Shown here: positions 10,527 to 21,391 of the stretch, one piece after another | Position numbering within the stretch: the stretch's first letter is position 1 | How the letters are laid out: each line of letters starts with the position of its first letter | Program-made: the position numbers and the translations under genes | Source of the DNA: JBPESP01 sp051710585 | GTDB taxonomy: Bacteria > Pseudomonadota > Gammaproteobacteria > Enterobacterales > Enterobacteriaceae | Direction of reading: 5' to 3' | NCBI GenBank assembly: GCA_051710585.1 | Contig: JBPESP010000004.1 | Location: forward strand, 62,001-126,000 | DNA length: 64,000 nt | Notes under the pieces: model-generated | Database searches by the model: none | Told to the model about the DNA's origin: nothing | The model's input: only the letters and a program-made list of their open reading frames with translations

Positions 10527-11681
10527 ATGGTTAAACACTTATTTACATCTGAATCTGTTTCAGAAGGGCATCCTGATAAAATTGCGGATCAGATTTCTGA
10601 CGCTGTGTTGGACGCCATTCTGGCGCAGGATAAGAAGGCGCGTGTCGCTTGCGAAACCTATATTAAGACCGGTATGGTCCTGGTTGGCGGTGAAATTACC
10701 ACTAGCGCCTGGGTGGATATCGAAGAATTAACGCGCACCACTATCCGCGAGATCGGTTATATCCATTCAGATATGGGGTGCGACGCTAACTCTTGCGCAG
10801 TGCTGAGCGCTATTGGTAAACAGTCTCCGGATATTAACCAGGGGGTAGATCGAAATGTTCCGCTGGAACAAGGCGCTGGTGACCAGGGGCTGATGTTTGG
10901 CTATGCCACTAATGAAACTGATGCGTTAATGCCAGCACCGATCACTTATGCGCACCGTCTAATGGAGCGTCAGTCACAAGTGCGGAAAAATGGGACCCTA
11001 CCCTGGTTGTGTCCGGACGCTAAAAGCCAGGTCACATTTGCTTACGATAACAGTAAAGTGGTGGGTATCGATGCCGTGGTGCTGTCGACCCAGCATACTG
11101 AAGACATCACTCTACCACAGTTGAAAGAAGCGGTGATGGAAGAGATTATCAACCCGGTTCTGCCTGCGGAATGGCTCTCCGCTCAAACCAAGTTTTTTAT
11201 CAACCCGACAGGGCGCTTTGTCATCGGGGGCCCGATGGGAGATTGTGGTCTGACCGGCCGCAAGATCATTGTTGACACTTACGGCGGCATGGCCCGCCAT
11301 GGCGGGGGCGCGTTCTCCGGAAAGGATCCGTCTAAAGTGGATCGTTCGGCTGCCTATGCTGCACGCTACGTAGCAAAAAACATCGTGGCAGCCGGTTTGG
11401 TTGAACGCTGTGAAATACAAGTGTCTTATGCCATTGGGGTGGTAGAGCCAATCTCCATTAGCATCGAAACCTTCGGTACTGAAAAGATCACGGTGGATAA
11501 TTTAATGGCGTTGGTGTGTGAATTTTTCGATCTGCGTCCTTACGGACTTATCACCATGCTGGATCTACTGCAGCCAATCTATCGTAAAACTGCTACCTAT
11601 GGACACTTCGGGCGTGAGGATTTCCCGTGGGAGAAAACAGATAAAGCTGAACTACTGCGTGACGCTGGTGGCCTAAAATAA
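10527..11681 (+). CDS. metK: S-adenosylmethionine synthase
   Basis: A 384-residue protein, the same length as E. coli MetK. It makes S-adenosylmethionine from methionine and ATP. Motifs are intact: GHPDKIADQ at 14-22 (ATP site, H15 and D17), the conserved GAGDQGLMFGYA near 117, and the glycine-rich GGGAFSGKDPSKVDRSAAY near 258. The ATG start yields the canonical MVKHLFTSESVSEGHPDK, preceded by an unremarkable purine-rich stretch (aaggttaagaaag). It stands alone between dead speA and dead galP. SAM from this gene supplies any methyltransferases that remain. Confidence 0.97.
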   Translation: MVKHLFTSESVSEGHPDKIADQISDAVLDAILAQDKKARVACETYIKTGMVLVGGEITTSAWVDIEELTRTTIREIGYIHSDMGCDANSCAVLSAIGKQSPDINQGVDRNVPLEQGAGDQGLMFGYATNETDALMPAPITYAHRLMERQSQVRKNGTLPWLCPDAKSQVTFAYDNSKVVGIDAVVLSTQHTEDITLPQLKEAVMEEIINPVLPAEWLSAQTKFFINPTGRFVIGGPMGDCGLTGRKIIVDTYGGMARHGGGAFSGKDPSKVDRSAAYAARYVAKNIVAAGLVERCEIQVSYAIGVVEPISISIETFGTEKITVDNLMALVCEFFDLRPYGLITMLDLLQPIYRKTATYGHFGREDFPWEKTDKAELLRDAGGLK

Positions 11682-11728
11682 CACTCTTTATTGCACGCAC
11701 GGCAACTATAATAATCGCTATACCACAA

Positions 11729-11761
11729 CGGCGATTGTAACCGTAAGGATCGCCGCTTTTA
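11729..11761 (+). terminator. Probable intrinsic terminator of metK
   Basis: CGGCGAT (11729-11735) pairs with ATCGCCG (11749-11755) across a 13-base loop and is followed by CTTTT, 48 bases after the metK stop. The position and the T-run fit a rho-independent terminator. Confidence 0.6.
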
Positions 11762-12269
11762 CCAATATCAAAATGGGTATGTATGTAGCAGCTGCTGAGT
11801 TAACATACCTGTAGGTAAGGTTTTATATTGTCCGCAAAAGTGAGGTGTTATTCTTAATACCCACAAAGATTATTATATGCCATCGTGAATACACTTTAGT
11901 TGCTTGTACCCCGTTTAAATCCATTTAAATTTGTTGGGTGAAATTTTTATTCTATCTACACTAAAACAAACCTTTTTTCAGGTATTGCGTTTTTTATAAC
12001 TGATTACAAATTAATTCTGATTTATAATTAATACAGTAAATCAGTTATCTCGTCTAAATTAAACTGTATTTAAAATTGTTACAAAATAAATTATGACATA
12101 CAAATTATTGTTATCTATTGTAATGCCTTATCATATCCTATATTAGGAATTCATCAGATTGCGCTGCAGATGAATATGCTGATGGATAGGTATAAGTATA
12201 TATTTGTTATTATAAATATATACTTAGTGCATAACTACATAATGAATGAGTACTTAGACATACAAATCC

Positions 12270-12860
12270 AGCAAATCTCATGTTTGTTTTGCTTTTTTTT
12301 GTTTTCTTTAATGATGGGAGCAAGGGAACTGTTATTTAGAATAAATATTAGCGTTATCGCTAGCGGACTACTTTTCTTGTCTATGGATTTACGCATCAAT
12401 AACAGTCAAGAAAATAGAATATTAGTTCCATAATGTTTGGCATCGCAGTAATAATAATTTGTACTGGAAAGATATCAGCCAAGATAGTGCAAAAATTTAG
12501 TCTACTTCAGACGCTTTTTTTTCGCTATCAGTTCACCATTGTCGGGCTATCACCCAATGTCAAATTCCTTATTATTACCCCCTATTCTTTTATGTTTAGC
12601 TAGGTTTAGCGATCAGGATTGTCTTTCATACAACACCACTTTATTTATCTAAGATCGTGATAGGAAAGATTCACTACTCAATGATCTCCATGTGTCAGTT
12701 GATAATAACTAGCGGAATTTTAGTAGATTACTTGTCTTATATCACTTTCATCTATATTGGATTTTAGCGTTGGATACTAGGGATTAGTATCACCATATCC
12801 CATGGTGTTGCTCTTAATCGGCGTTTTTATAAGGAATCCGTGCTAGCTTGTGTCAAAAGA
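12270..12860 (+). pseudogene. galP: Remnant of galP (galactose/proton symporter)
   Basis: Plus-strand pieces follow the N-terminal third of GalP. Near 12330 is LLFRINISVIASGLLFLSMD (family LLFGLDIGVIAGALPFIAD). From about 12610 is TTPLYLSKIV, then MISMCQLIITSGIL, then a degenerate DYLSYITFIYIG (family TAPLYLSEIAPEKIRGSMISMYQLMITIGILGAYLSDTAFSYTG, quoted here only as a pattern in three parts). Frameshifts and stops separate the pieces. In E. coli galP follows metK, which fits. An open frame of 87 codons at 12170-12433 is a chance extension through the first fragment. Confidence 0.8.
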
Positions 12861-12899
12861 CTGTTATCATGAAATAAAAAAGTGTTGAATATTATACAT

Positions 12900-14540
12900 G
12901 CAACTCCAGCAATCTGATTCCACAGAGAGTTGGATGAGATACGCGAAAGTTTGAAAATAAAACAGAGCAGGTTGTACTATTTAAAAATTCTAATTTCCTC
13001 TCCCCGATTATGCCTCGATGCCCTCTTAAAAGGTGATACAGTGGTTTACCAGTATGAATGTCATTCATATATTTATGCATAAAAAATATTTAGTATAAAT
13101 GTGTCAACATCTCTTCCTACTAAATGTAGGAAGAGTGATAGTTAAGTTAGGCAACGGTACTGGTTTTATTTATTCTCATCGGGGGGTGATTTATCACTAA
13201 GGTTATAACTTAATCCTAAAACTTAGTTTTGGTTATGGTGGTTGACATAGGCGCACTGAATACACTGTTCTATCTGGACATTGACATCAACTTCTAAAAA
13301 AATACTTTGCGATTGTCATGCTAATACAGTTTAGCGTCAGTTCCCCCATAATCGCAACGGCCTGCTGATTTGAGTTCTGTATTCTAAAATCTAGTATGCT
13401 AAGAGCGTGATTTTGATATTAGCATCTCTAACCTACATATTCCACTAACTGGATTGCCAATATAATAGTCGAAGGGGCTAGCTCTTTTAGCATACTGGAA
13501 AGAGCTTGGAGAAGGAGATCCCAACACCTTCTAGGCTGAGGTAAGCTGGACTGTGACCGCTCACATCTATGGGTAAAACTGCCACCGTCTGCGCTGGCAC
13601 ATTCTGCTAGAATATCGCTAATTTAGCCGAGTCTGACGCCCGTACCGTAGTACCACTCCACGGCTAGGAGTGGCGCTGGATAATGATATTGCGTGTTGCA
13701 AACGCTCACCCACTGCACTAACCATATCGAATGGAAACATGGGGGATACCAGTATTTAAATTCGATCCACAACGCTAATGCTGGTAAAACGGAGTAGGTA
13801 AAAACTACGTCAAAGACTCAGTATATCAGCAAATCGAAACCGACCTACTAACTTATAATTACGGCCCGTAATAAACGAAGTCAATAGCGATTGTGGCAAC
13901 TACCAACACAGCCAGCGGCGTAGTGGGGGGAGGGTTAATACGGCCGCTTTAAAATGACAATTAATTTTTAAAAAAAATCTGAAGCTACCAGGGATTTCTG
14001 ACAAGGGGACGAGTCTACCCCCCCCCGCGGGCTATTGGCATCGTCCTCACTCTAAGAGAGGACGCGTACATATCATGTAAAGACGGGTACTACGCATGAT
14101 TATCAACGTACTGATAGTTGTTTGACGGCAGTAATCATATTTTGCGGCTCGTTTGATCAGAGTAAATAAAAAAAGCATTAAGGGACCGCCCCACCGCTGG
14201 CCACACAGATGGAAGATCAAAAATCGCTGCTGCATTTGCATCTGTGGCAAGTGAGATCCCGCAGGGGGAAGAGAAATAGAATTTATTATCTAAAATTAAT
14301 CAATTTAGGGGTATAAATATAATTAAATTATTGTTTTTAGCACGTGGTGCATGAATCTGGAGGGCAACGAGTGGAGAAAAACTGCAGAAATAGTGTACAA
14401 TCACAATCGGTGGGAGAGATTATGATTGAGTGAGAATTATGGATTTACCAATATTCCGCTAGAGCAACAAGTGTTTATACACTGAACCACAACACTTACC
14501 GACTACAGATACATTTCAGTGATTTTAGCTAAATCAGGGG
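12900..14540. other. Decayed stretch between galP and gshB
   Basis: By gene order sprT, endA and rsmE should lie here. I find no convincing residual similarity to any of them. The section 13500-14280 is less AT-rich than the surroundings and contains homopolymers (C9 at 14018-14026, G7 near 13925), as expected of a more recently lost gene. No intact ORF is supported. Confidence 0.4.
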
Positions 14541-14556
14541 GTAAAAATAGAAGATA

Positions 14557-15522
14557 ATGATTAAACTTGGTATCGTGATGGACCCTATTTCAACCATTAA
14601 TATAAAAAAAGACAGCAGTTTCGCCATGTTGCTGGAAGCACAAAGCCGCGGCTACGAAATTCACTACATGGAGATGAATTCCCTGTATCTATGTGGTAGC
14701 GAGGTACGGGCATCTACCCGTTTGCTGTCGGTAAAACAGGATTATGATGCCTGGTGGAGCTTTAACAGCGAACAGGATATCAATCTTGGGGGATTGGATG
14801 TTATCCTGATGCGCAAGGATCCGCCCCTTGATATCGAATTTATTTATGCTACTTACATCTTAGAGCAGGCAGAAAATAAAGGGGCATTCATTGTCAATAA
14901 ACCGCAGAGCCTGCGCGACTGCAATGAGAAACTGTTTACTGTCTGGTTTGAACGCCATACACCAGATACGCTAGTAAGCCGCCGTGATGATCATATCCGC
15001 GCTTTCTGGAAAAAGCACGGTGACATCATCCTAAAACCGCTAGACGGCATGGGCGGTATGTCTGTTTTTCGCGTTAAGCAAGACGATCCAAATCTGACGG
15101 TTATTATCGATACTCTGACCGGATATGGTCGCCACTTTTGCATGGTGCAAAATTATCTGCCAGCCATCAAGGATGGCGATAAGCGGGTGTTGGTGGTGAA
15201 CGGCGAACCGGTTCCATACTGCCTGGCGCGCATTCCAAAAATCGGCGAAATCCGCGGTAATCTAGCGGCTGGTGGTCATGGTGAAGCACGTCCGCTCAGC
15301 GACAGCGACTGGAAAATAGCTCGCGATGTAGCGCCGATACTTAAAAATAAAGGGTTATTTTTTGTCGGTCTTGATATCATCGGCGACCGCTTGACAGAGA
15401 TCAATGTTACCAGTCCTACCTGTGTGTGGGAAATCCAAGAAGCCTTCCCTGTTTCCATCACTGGTATGTTAATGGACGCAATTGAAAAACGTCTGACAGT
15501 CCAACAACATAGATGTATATAA
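14557..15522 (+). CDS. gshB: Glutathione synthetase
   Basis: A 321-residue ATP-grasp ligase (E. coli 315) that joins glycine to gamma-glutamylcysteine. The start MIKLGIVMDPISTINIKKDS matches the family. The ATP-grasp glycine loop reads PLDGMGGMSVF near residue 163. The conserved metal and nucleotide site follows in the C-terminal third (ATG-grasp region FFVGLDIIGD, then EINVTSPTC). It is the first gene of the cluster gshB-yqgE-ruvX, in the same order as E. coli. The C-terminus is slightly extended. Whether gshA exists elsewhere cannot be judged here. Confidence 0.96.
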   Translation: MIKLGIVMDPISTINIKKDSSFAMLLEAQSRGYEIHYMEMNSLYLCGSEVRASTRLLSVKQDYDAWWSFNSEQDINLGGLDVILMRKDPPLDIEFIYATYILEQAENKGAFIVNKPQSLRDCNEKLFTVWFERHTPDTLVSRRDDHIRAFWKKHGDIILKPLDGMGGMSVFRVKQDDPNLTVIIDTLTGYGRHFCMVQNYLPAIKDGDKRVLVVNGEPVPYCLARIPKIGEIRGNLAAGGHGEARPLSDSDWKIARDVAPILKNKGLFFVGLDIIGDRLTEINVTSPTCVWEIQEAFPVSITGMLMDAIEKRLTVQQHRCI

Positions 15523-15634
15523 CACGGACGCAATTCAATTGCGCTCGAGGTCAGTGATATATTTCTATTTTTCTTACATACTGAATACTATCTATTTTAA
15601 AAATTTATTGATGTTTCCTAATCCTAATTACAGC

Positions 15635-16198
15635 ATGAATTTACAGCACCATTTTCTTATCGCCATGCCCTCGTTGCAGGATCCGTTATTCAAACGCTCC
15701 GTTGTCTACATCTGCGAGCATAACAGTGACGGTGCTATGGGTATTGTTATCAATAAACCCGTCGAGCGGTTTACCGTGGAAAACGTGCTGCATAAGCTTA
15801 AGATCATGCCTTCCGAACGCGATCCAGCTATCCAGCTCAATAAACCAGTGTTTACTGGCGGCCCACTAGCAGATGACCGCGGCTTTATTCTACACACACC
15901 ATGCTCCGGTTTTGCCTCTAGCATCGGCATATCACAGCAAACGATGATTACCACGTCTAAGGACGTGTTGGAGACGCTTGGTACCGTCTATCAGCCTGAT
16001 GATGTGCTTGTGGCGCTTGGCTACTCTGGCTGGGAACAGGGGCAGTTGGAGTGCGAATTAATGGAAAATGCCTGGCTTACCACCCCTGCCGACAGTAAAA
16101 TTCTATTCCATACCCCTGTCCCTGCCCGCTGGCGTGAAGCGGCTAAAACTCTAGGCATCGATATTCATAATATTGCTACTCAGGCGGGACATTCCTGA
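15635..16198 (+). CDS. yqgE: YqgE/AlgH family protein (UPF0301)
   Basis: A 187-residue member of a widespread family of unproven biochemical function. I chose the ATG at 15635, which gives MNLQHHFLIAMPSLQDP, exactly the family start and length; an upstream in-frame ATG at 15539 would add 32 residues with no family counterpart. Conserved stretches include SVVYICEHN, GAMGIVINKP, GGPLADDRGFILHTP and LGYSGWEQGQLE. Its stop overlaps the ruvX start by one base, so the two are translationally coupled. Retention in such a depleted region suggests the function matters, perhaps together with its neighbour. Confidence 0.93.
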   Translation: MNLQHHFLIAMPSLQDPLFKRSVVYICEHNSDGAMGIVINKPVERFTVENVLHKLKIMPSERDPAIQLNKPVFTGGPLADDRGFILHTPCSGFASSIGISQQTMITTSKDVLETLGTVYQPDDVLVALGYSGWEQGQLECELMENAWLTTPADSKILFHTPVPARWREAAKTLGIDIHNIATQAGHS

Positions 16199-16623
16199 TG
16201 GTTGCTACCGGCAGTATCATAGCGTTCGATTTTGGTACGCGTAGCATTGGTGTAGCCATTGGTCAGCGTATAACTTGTACCGCCAAGCCGCTAACGGCGT
16301 TCAAGACCCGCGACGGTGTAGCTGACTGGCAACAGATCGAAAAAATACTGAATGAATGGAACCCGGGAATTGTGGTGGTTGGTTTACCACTAAACATGGA
16401 CGGTAGCGAGCAGCCACTAACTGCCAGAGCGCGCAAATTTGCCAACCGGTTGCACGGGCGCTTTGGTGTTAAGGTGGTTTTGCACGATGAGCGTCTTAGC
16501 ACTATTGAAGCCCGCTTAGGTTTATTTAAGCGCGGTGGCTTTCGAGCGCTAGAGAAAGGTAAAGTCGATACAGTATCGGCGGTGATTATCCTGGAAAGCT
16601 GGCTCGAACAGTTTCCTGAGTAA
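16198..16623 (+). CDS. ruvX: Putative pre-16S rRNA nuclease (YqgF/RuvX)
   Basis: A 141-residue RNase H-fold protein (E. coli YqgF 138) implicated in the final 5-prime trimming of 16S rRNA. The catalytic acidic positions are present: AFDFGTRSIGVA near residue 9, VVVGLPLNMDGSE near 60 and HDERLST near 100. The ATG overlaps the yqgE stop (TGATG), the classic arrangement. It is the last gene of the cluster; no clear terminator follows. Confidence 0.95.
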   Translation: MVATGSIIAFDFGTRSIGVAIGQRITCTAKPLTAFKTRDGVADWQQIEKILNEWNPGIVVVGLPLNMDGSEQPLTARARKFANRLHGRFGVKVVLHDERLSTIEARLGLFKRGGFRALEKGKVDTVSAVIILESWLEQFPE

Positions 16624-16639
16624 CCCTACTAATAGCAGC

Positions 16640-18700
16640 CTTGTTATACGCCTGTAATGTCATGGTCTAGCATAGATGATGCATGCCCCGTATACGGCAT
16701 CCAAAAAAAATAGCTATACAGCAAAATTTACGGCCTGCAATAGCCGTGGTGGTATTATTCACTATCGACAACGACACGTCTCTCCTGTCGCTGCTACGTA
16801 CGGACTGATATTCTCACAAAAAATACCGGTTGTTACACTGAGCTGGCGGCTGTTTTCAGCGTTGGCAGAAATTGATGTTAGTCATGTGATGCCAGTAATA
16901 TTAAAAACCTTCCTCTACATCATTACGTTCCAGCTCTCTTTCGACTCTATCTATAACATAGAGAACAACAGATGACGCTGCTCATTAAGAAAATAATGTA
17001 GTTATGGGCGTTGTGTGTACTGCTGGTTTTTCACTAGCGACGGCGGGCAGATCGGGTTTTATTAGCGTTTATGCTATTGATGAACGTCAAGATTAACCTG
17101 CATTACAAATGCTTTTCATATCATTATCTTCCCTGGCCAAAATGGGCATTCTTGGATGTTATGCACCACCTTGCGTCACTGCTGTTGCACTTATCCAAAC
17201 CTTTAAGTAAAACGTGTATTTTTTTTACTTTAACCGTGTCCTGTACAAAACAGGAAAAAAGTAATGACTACATAATAAAAGATCATCAGCGTTGAGGTAA
17301 AATAAATTGTTCATAATTGCACTATGACAAGAATAAAGCTGCTGCTTATCACTATGTGATGTTTTGGCAAAACCGACCCCAAAGCTACCTTCCAACGTTA
17401 CTAATTTCTCCTTCTCCAGTAAAAAGTGTCAGAAGCGTCGTAGAATCTTCTTCTAACTCTAGTAATTTTCCCATACGTAAATATCATTAGGCAATAGCTT
17501 TACTTTATCATACAACTCCTAATCGCTAATCTCAGCGCACAGGCAGACTAATGTATCCGTAGCAAAAGTAGAAAAAACAGGCTTATATTTAAAATATTGT
17601 TAGAGATGACTCCGGTTTGATAAAAATGGCCGAGATCCTGTACATCATGGGCCTATGACTAGTAGCGTAGAGAAGATAAAATTCCGCTAAACAGACGGTG
17701 TAGCTTTTAGCGCCAATATGAAATAATTTATTTTTTTCCTTATGGATCCACTTTTTTTTCGCTAATACCGTATACAGATCTGCCATCGGTCGTTGCAAGG
17801 CCCAGGCGATCGATGGTAAAATATTTCACCTCTTCCAAGATCTTAATAATTCATTACTGATATTTTATTCCCAATTTTTAGCTGAAATGCGACGACTAAT
17901 CTGCTAATAGTCAATCCAAAACTGACGAATATTCTTATTGACTTTGGAAAAAAGATAAAGCATCGGTATTTAACGGATAGGGATAGTAGGTTGTATTATA
18001 AAATTTAATCCCAGTTGCGATATTCTCGCTCCAGGCGCCTAGCAAGAAAATATGCTAACCTAATGGTATTAGGCTTTAGCAATTTCTCTGCCTCTAGGCA
18101 AATAGCATGTAAATTAAGCTGCTTCAGTCTAGGAATAAACTTAAACGCCTGTTCCGGATCGATATGTAACTTATGCCTATTCGTTGCTTTGCCTGAGTAA
18201 TTGCCAGGTTTATTCAAGGGATTGGTTTATAATAGGATTTCTTCTTGCGTATGGGTAAAGCGCTTATACGCGATTTCTATGATGAATAAATTAAGTGTTT
18301 TGGCTGGGTTGGTAGTGCGCTAGCCAGAAACGGGATATTAATATCTAACGCCAAGCCAACCAGATACCCACCTAAGTTTAGCAGTATGAACTATAACATC
18401 CCACGTTATAATAAGCATTAACGCTTCTCTCATTCTTTAGGCCTCTTGTTGTACCGCATCAAGCAAGGGGTTGCTGAATTACACCTAGCGGATAGGTTTC
18501 TCTTTACCATTTAAGGATGATTAATAAAGCGTTTATTATTTAGGATTAATTAAACTAGTAAAAAGCAGGGGGAACTCTTCGATACCAATCGCGAGTTATA
18601 ATAGAAACGCTTTAGCCTCCACTTTCTAGTTCTAAAGGGCTACAGTATTATTAAATATACGCCTGTCGTATTTTTTTATAAATGTTTCTATGCTAGCGAA
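16640..18700. other. Decayed stretch between ruvX and the aas remnant
   Basis: Two kilobases of AT-rich DNA. Open frames up to 99 codons (16676-16975 plus, 18005-18217 minus) show no family likeness I recognise. The 18005-18217 minus frame (begins MNKPGNYSGKATNR, charged, lysine and arginine rich) is the only one with protein-like composition, and I leave it uncalled. The N-terminal two thirds of aas would belong at the right end by order. Confidence 0.4.
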
Positions 18701-18719
18701 ACCGCTCGCCACACATAAT

Positions 18720-18850
18720 ACGATAGTTAGAGAGAAGCTGGCTGGTTATGATACCGGCAATATTATTACGCTGGATAACCAGGGGTTCTATACCATTCAA
18801 GGATGAGTGAAATATTTCATGAAACTACCGGGGGAAAATTGCTTTTACTG
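18720..18850 (+). pseudogene. aas: Remnant of aas (2-acyl-glycerophosphoethanolamine acyltransferase)
   Basis: The plus strand reads AGYDTGNIITLDNQGFYTIQ, a stop, then VKYFMKLPGE. This corresponds to the acyl-ACP synthetase domain signature of Aas ([20 protein letters not shown], then RAKRFAKIAGE). It is followed at once by lplT, its operon partner in E. coli. Only this C-terminal segment is recognisable. Together they recycled lysophospholipids at the inner membrane. Confidence 0.75.
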
Positions 18851-18949
18851 GAAAACATTAAACATTAAATATTCAACGTTTTGCTTTACGCTGCTTATCT
18901 ATTTCGCCGGCTATCCGTTTTTAGCTGTTCCTTAATCGGTGATCCAGCT

Positions 18950-19180
18950 TAGTATTATTCTCTTACTAAATATGGCATTCTTAGCTAGGTGACTCAACTG
19001 GTGTAGCACAAATATGGTCTGATGGAAGGTTCTACTATTACCGCTATTCTCCAGGAATTGGTGGACGGCGGGTTCTGATGGATTGCCATGCCGCTGGTGC
19101 GCTGGCTTTTTATGTTCTGACTTTTTATGTACTATGTAGTGCTTATTGCTAATATATTTATTCCCCTTTTTAACACAGCC
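18950..19180 (+). pseudogene. lplT: Remnant of lplT (lysophospholipid transporter)
   Basis: Plus-strand fragments TKYGILS, then YGLMEGSTITAILQELVDGG, a stop, and VLIANIFIPLF match LplT ([37 protein letters not shown]) in order and spacing. Stops and a truncated remainder kill it. It directly follows the aas remnant, as in the E. coli aas-lplT operon. Confidence 0.75.
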
Positions 19181-19199
19181 AGCATTATGTTGTATTTTG

Positions 19200-20110
19200 T
19201 GGTCTCTGAGTGTGTGTCAGTAGTGTTAATTTTCCTTTTCGTTGCTGTCTTTATCGATATGGCAGATGAGGCCGATGGTTTTTCTTATTTTTTAGATTTG
19301 CAATCGGTCAATATCATCTGTCAATCTTTGCTCGCTTATACTTATCATTGCTATAGCTGAGATAAGTAACATAATGCTAAAAAACCCGGTAATAACAAAC
19401 AAAGTATTTTCACTATTGTGAATAATTCATTATTTACCTAATTTTAATAATTTAAGAAAAACATCGGCTTCATTAGCTTTGAAAAGGAAAATTTTAGCAC
19501 TACCAACATTAGTGGACATTCTATGATGGTTAAAAATCTCGGACCGGAAATCTGCTCTGGCGCTTTTTATTGCGCAAAGGTTCAGTCTTCTCACTAATGG
19601 TGAGAAGAACATTTCTAAAAAAATATAGCTTTTGACACACTGATTTCCGTACTTTTTGAGATCAGTACGCCTCTGAGAAAAATAAAATCCCGGTAGATAA
19701 CGGATGCTTTGAAATAAAAAATAGAAGTTTGACATATTACTGATCCAGGTAATAGTGGCTATAAAACAGAGGCAAACATCACTATTGCACCAAAAAGATA
19801 TAGTCAAGGCCCATATATACTACCCCTTATTGTAGGAGAGGGATTTTCATAACGCCACGGATAGGGGTTATTATTAATAGCTAAAATAATTTCTAGGATG
19901 CTTAAGATTCTAAACGCCAAGCATATGTTTAGATCAGCAATCCAATCAAGCATTAGACACGCTAACCTAAATAAATAATAGTTGTACGTGCTATAAGCAG
20001 TGAGCTGACAAGATAAAAATACGGTTATAATAGGAAATGTTGCACCAGCAGTTTAGTGGTGTAGTTTTTAGGTAAAACTACATAGCAAGGTAAGAATCAG
20101 CTGGCCAAAT
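19200..20110. other. Decayed stretch between lplT and mutH
   Basis: AT-rich with small hairpins. A 125-codon minus-strand frame (19430-19807) has no recognisable relative and is compositionally like its surroundings. I see no supported gene. Confidence 0.4.
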
Positions 20111-20119
20111 TCAAAAAAA

Positions 20120-20600
20120 CAGTAGCTATTAGGGCACGCCTATTGAAATATTAGGCCATAATTGTAACACCTCGCCATAGCGAACGCTAATCTGTTCAAC
20201 TTCCCCCCCCAATACGATAAAATATATAAATTCTTCCCAGTCACCCTTTCTGTAACTGCAGTTTCTCCTCCGGATCTGGATTTCACAATAGTGGAGCGTT
20301 AATGCACTGCTGTGCTAATGGGATCCGTCCGTTGATTTTCAACCGAGATCAGAGCACTTGAGCTAATTTATAGCGCACATAGCTTATTTTCCAGATTACA
20401 CCACCATTACAAGAAAGTAATGCTACACAGATAAAAGTGGTCTCCAATAGCCGTCCATCGGAATCTACTGGAATAGTTTTTTAATTCGACGCCGATCACG
20501 GCAAAATCCTGCTCGGGCTTACTGCTGGCGCTGTGGCGCCAAGATAATAGCACTCCATTAATATGCTAAATCCATCCCTTTGCGCTTGAGATTAGTGTAT
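20120..20600 (-). pseudogene. mutH: Remnant of mutH (mismatch-repair GATC endonuclease)
   Basis: Minus-strand fragments track MutH. KPEQDFAVIGVELK near 20500 is nearly identical to the family KPEQDFAALGVELK (catalytic Asp and Glu-x-Lys region). Then come RIPLAQQCINAPLL near 20330 (SIPLAKRRVGSPLL) and DWEEFIYFIVLGG with VEQISVRYGEVLQ near 20190 ([26 protein letters not shown], split). Several stops and frameshifts separate them. It is divergent from rppH, as in E. coli. Loss of methyl-directed strand nicking would raise indel rates. Confidence 0.88.
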
Positions 20601-20829
20601 CGGCAGAGGTCGGCTTTGGCGAATATACGCCAAAGGTGTAACCTGCCAGCATATTAGCGCAGCGTAACAGTTCCATTTTATCGACAGAGAGATCGTACGA
20701 AATAGAAAAAAAAGGAAACAGATAGTCATCTCAAGGGGTATCGGCGTGTTCACACACCCCCGCCAGAGATGTGATGCCCTTAAAAATAATAACATGATTT
20801 ATATATTTTAAGGATCTTACTAGGTCTGG

Positions 20830-21390
20830 TACAGATCGGCAAATAATTAGATATCTGCTATAGCAATAGAAAAGGATATTACAGTATTTTATCCATATAT
20901 TTTTGTGATAACTCTGACAAAATAAGAGTATTTTTTTATTTAAAGCACTTAACAGTGCTATTTTATAAAATTTATCCGTTATTTTCTGTATTTATCCATT
21001 TTAACATGGATAAAAAATGCCGATAGATATCTTTATCCATGTTTAGTAACGTGGTGTTTCACTGTAACGATAATGCGGTGACCTATTAAAGATAATAGAT
21101 ATTTAGTCTGTTGATATTGTTATTTATTTTTTTTATTTCTTTTCTCTTGACTATGGCAGGCCGGTAAGCAAAAAAAAGTTTTACCCGTCTAATCCAGGAT
21201 TAGACAGACTTTTCCACAGAAAAGTGCATTAAGTGGTGATCGGTGCCCATTAACTATTTATAACTTGCATCTAAAGAGAGGAAGAAAGTGTGTTTTATTT
21301 ACAGATGATTAATGAAAACCAATGGTTTACCGTACACAGCTAGTATGAAACAATTAAAATATCTTATATTACATGTAATAGAGGTAGTCC
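20830..21390. other. Intergenic stretch upstream of rppH
   Basis: AT-rich DNA between the mutH remnant and rppH. A small inverted repeat (ccattttaacatgg at 20997-21010, and similar) is present. The rppH promoter should be here; no clear -35/-10 pair stands out. Confidence 0.4.
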
Positions 21391-21391
21391 A

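Noticed and set aside
12170..12433. 87-codon ORF as a novel membrane protein
   Set aside because: Its second half is the N-terminal fragment of the galP pseudogene; the first half is AT-rich chance sequence.
19430..19807. 125-codon minus ORF as a possible unknown gene
   Set aside because: No recognisable family, no convincing ribosome site, and composition like the decayed surroundings; length alone is not evidence.
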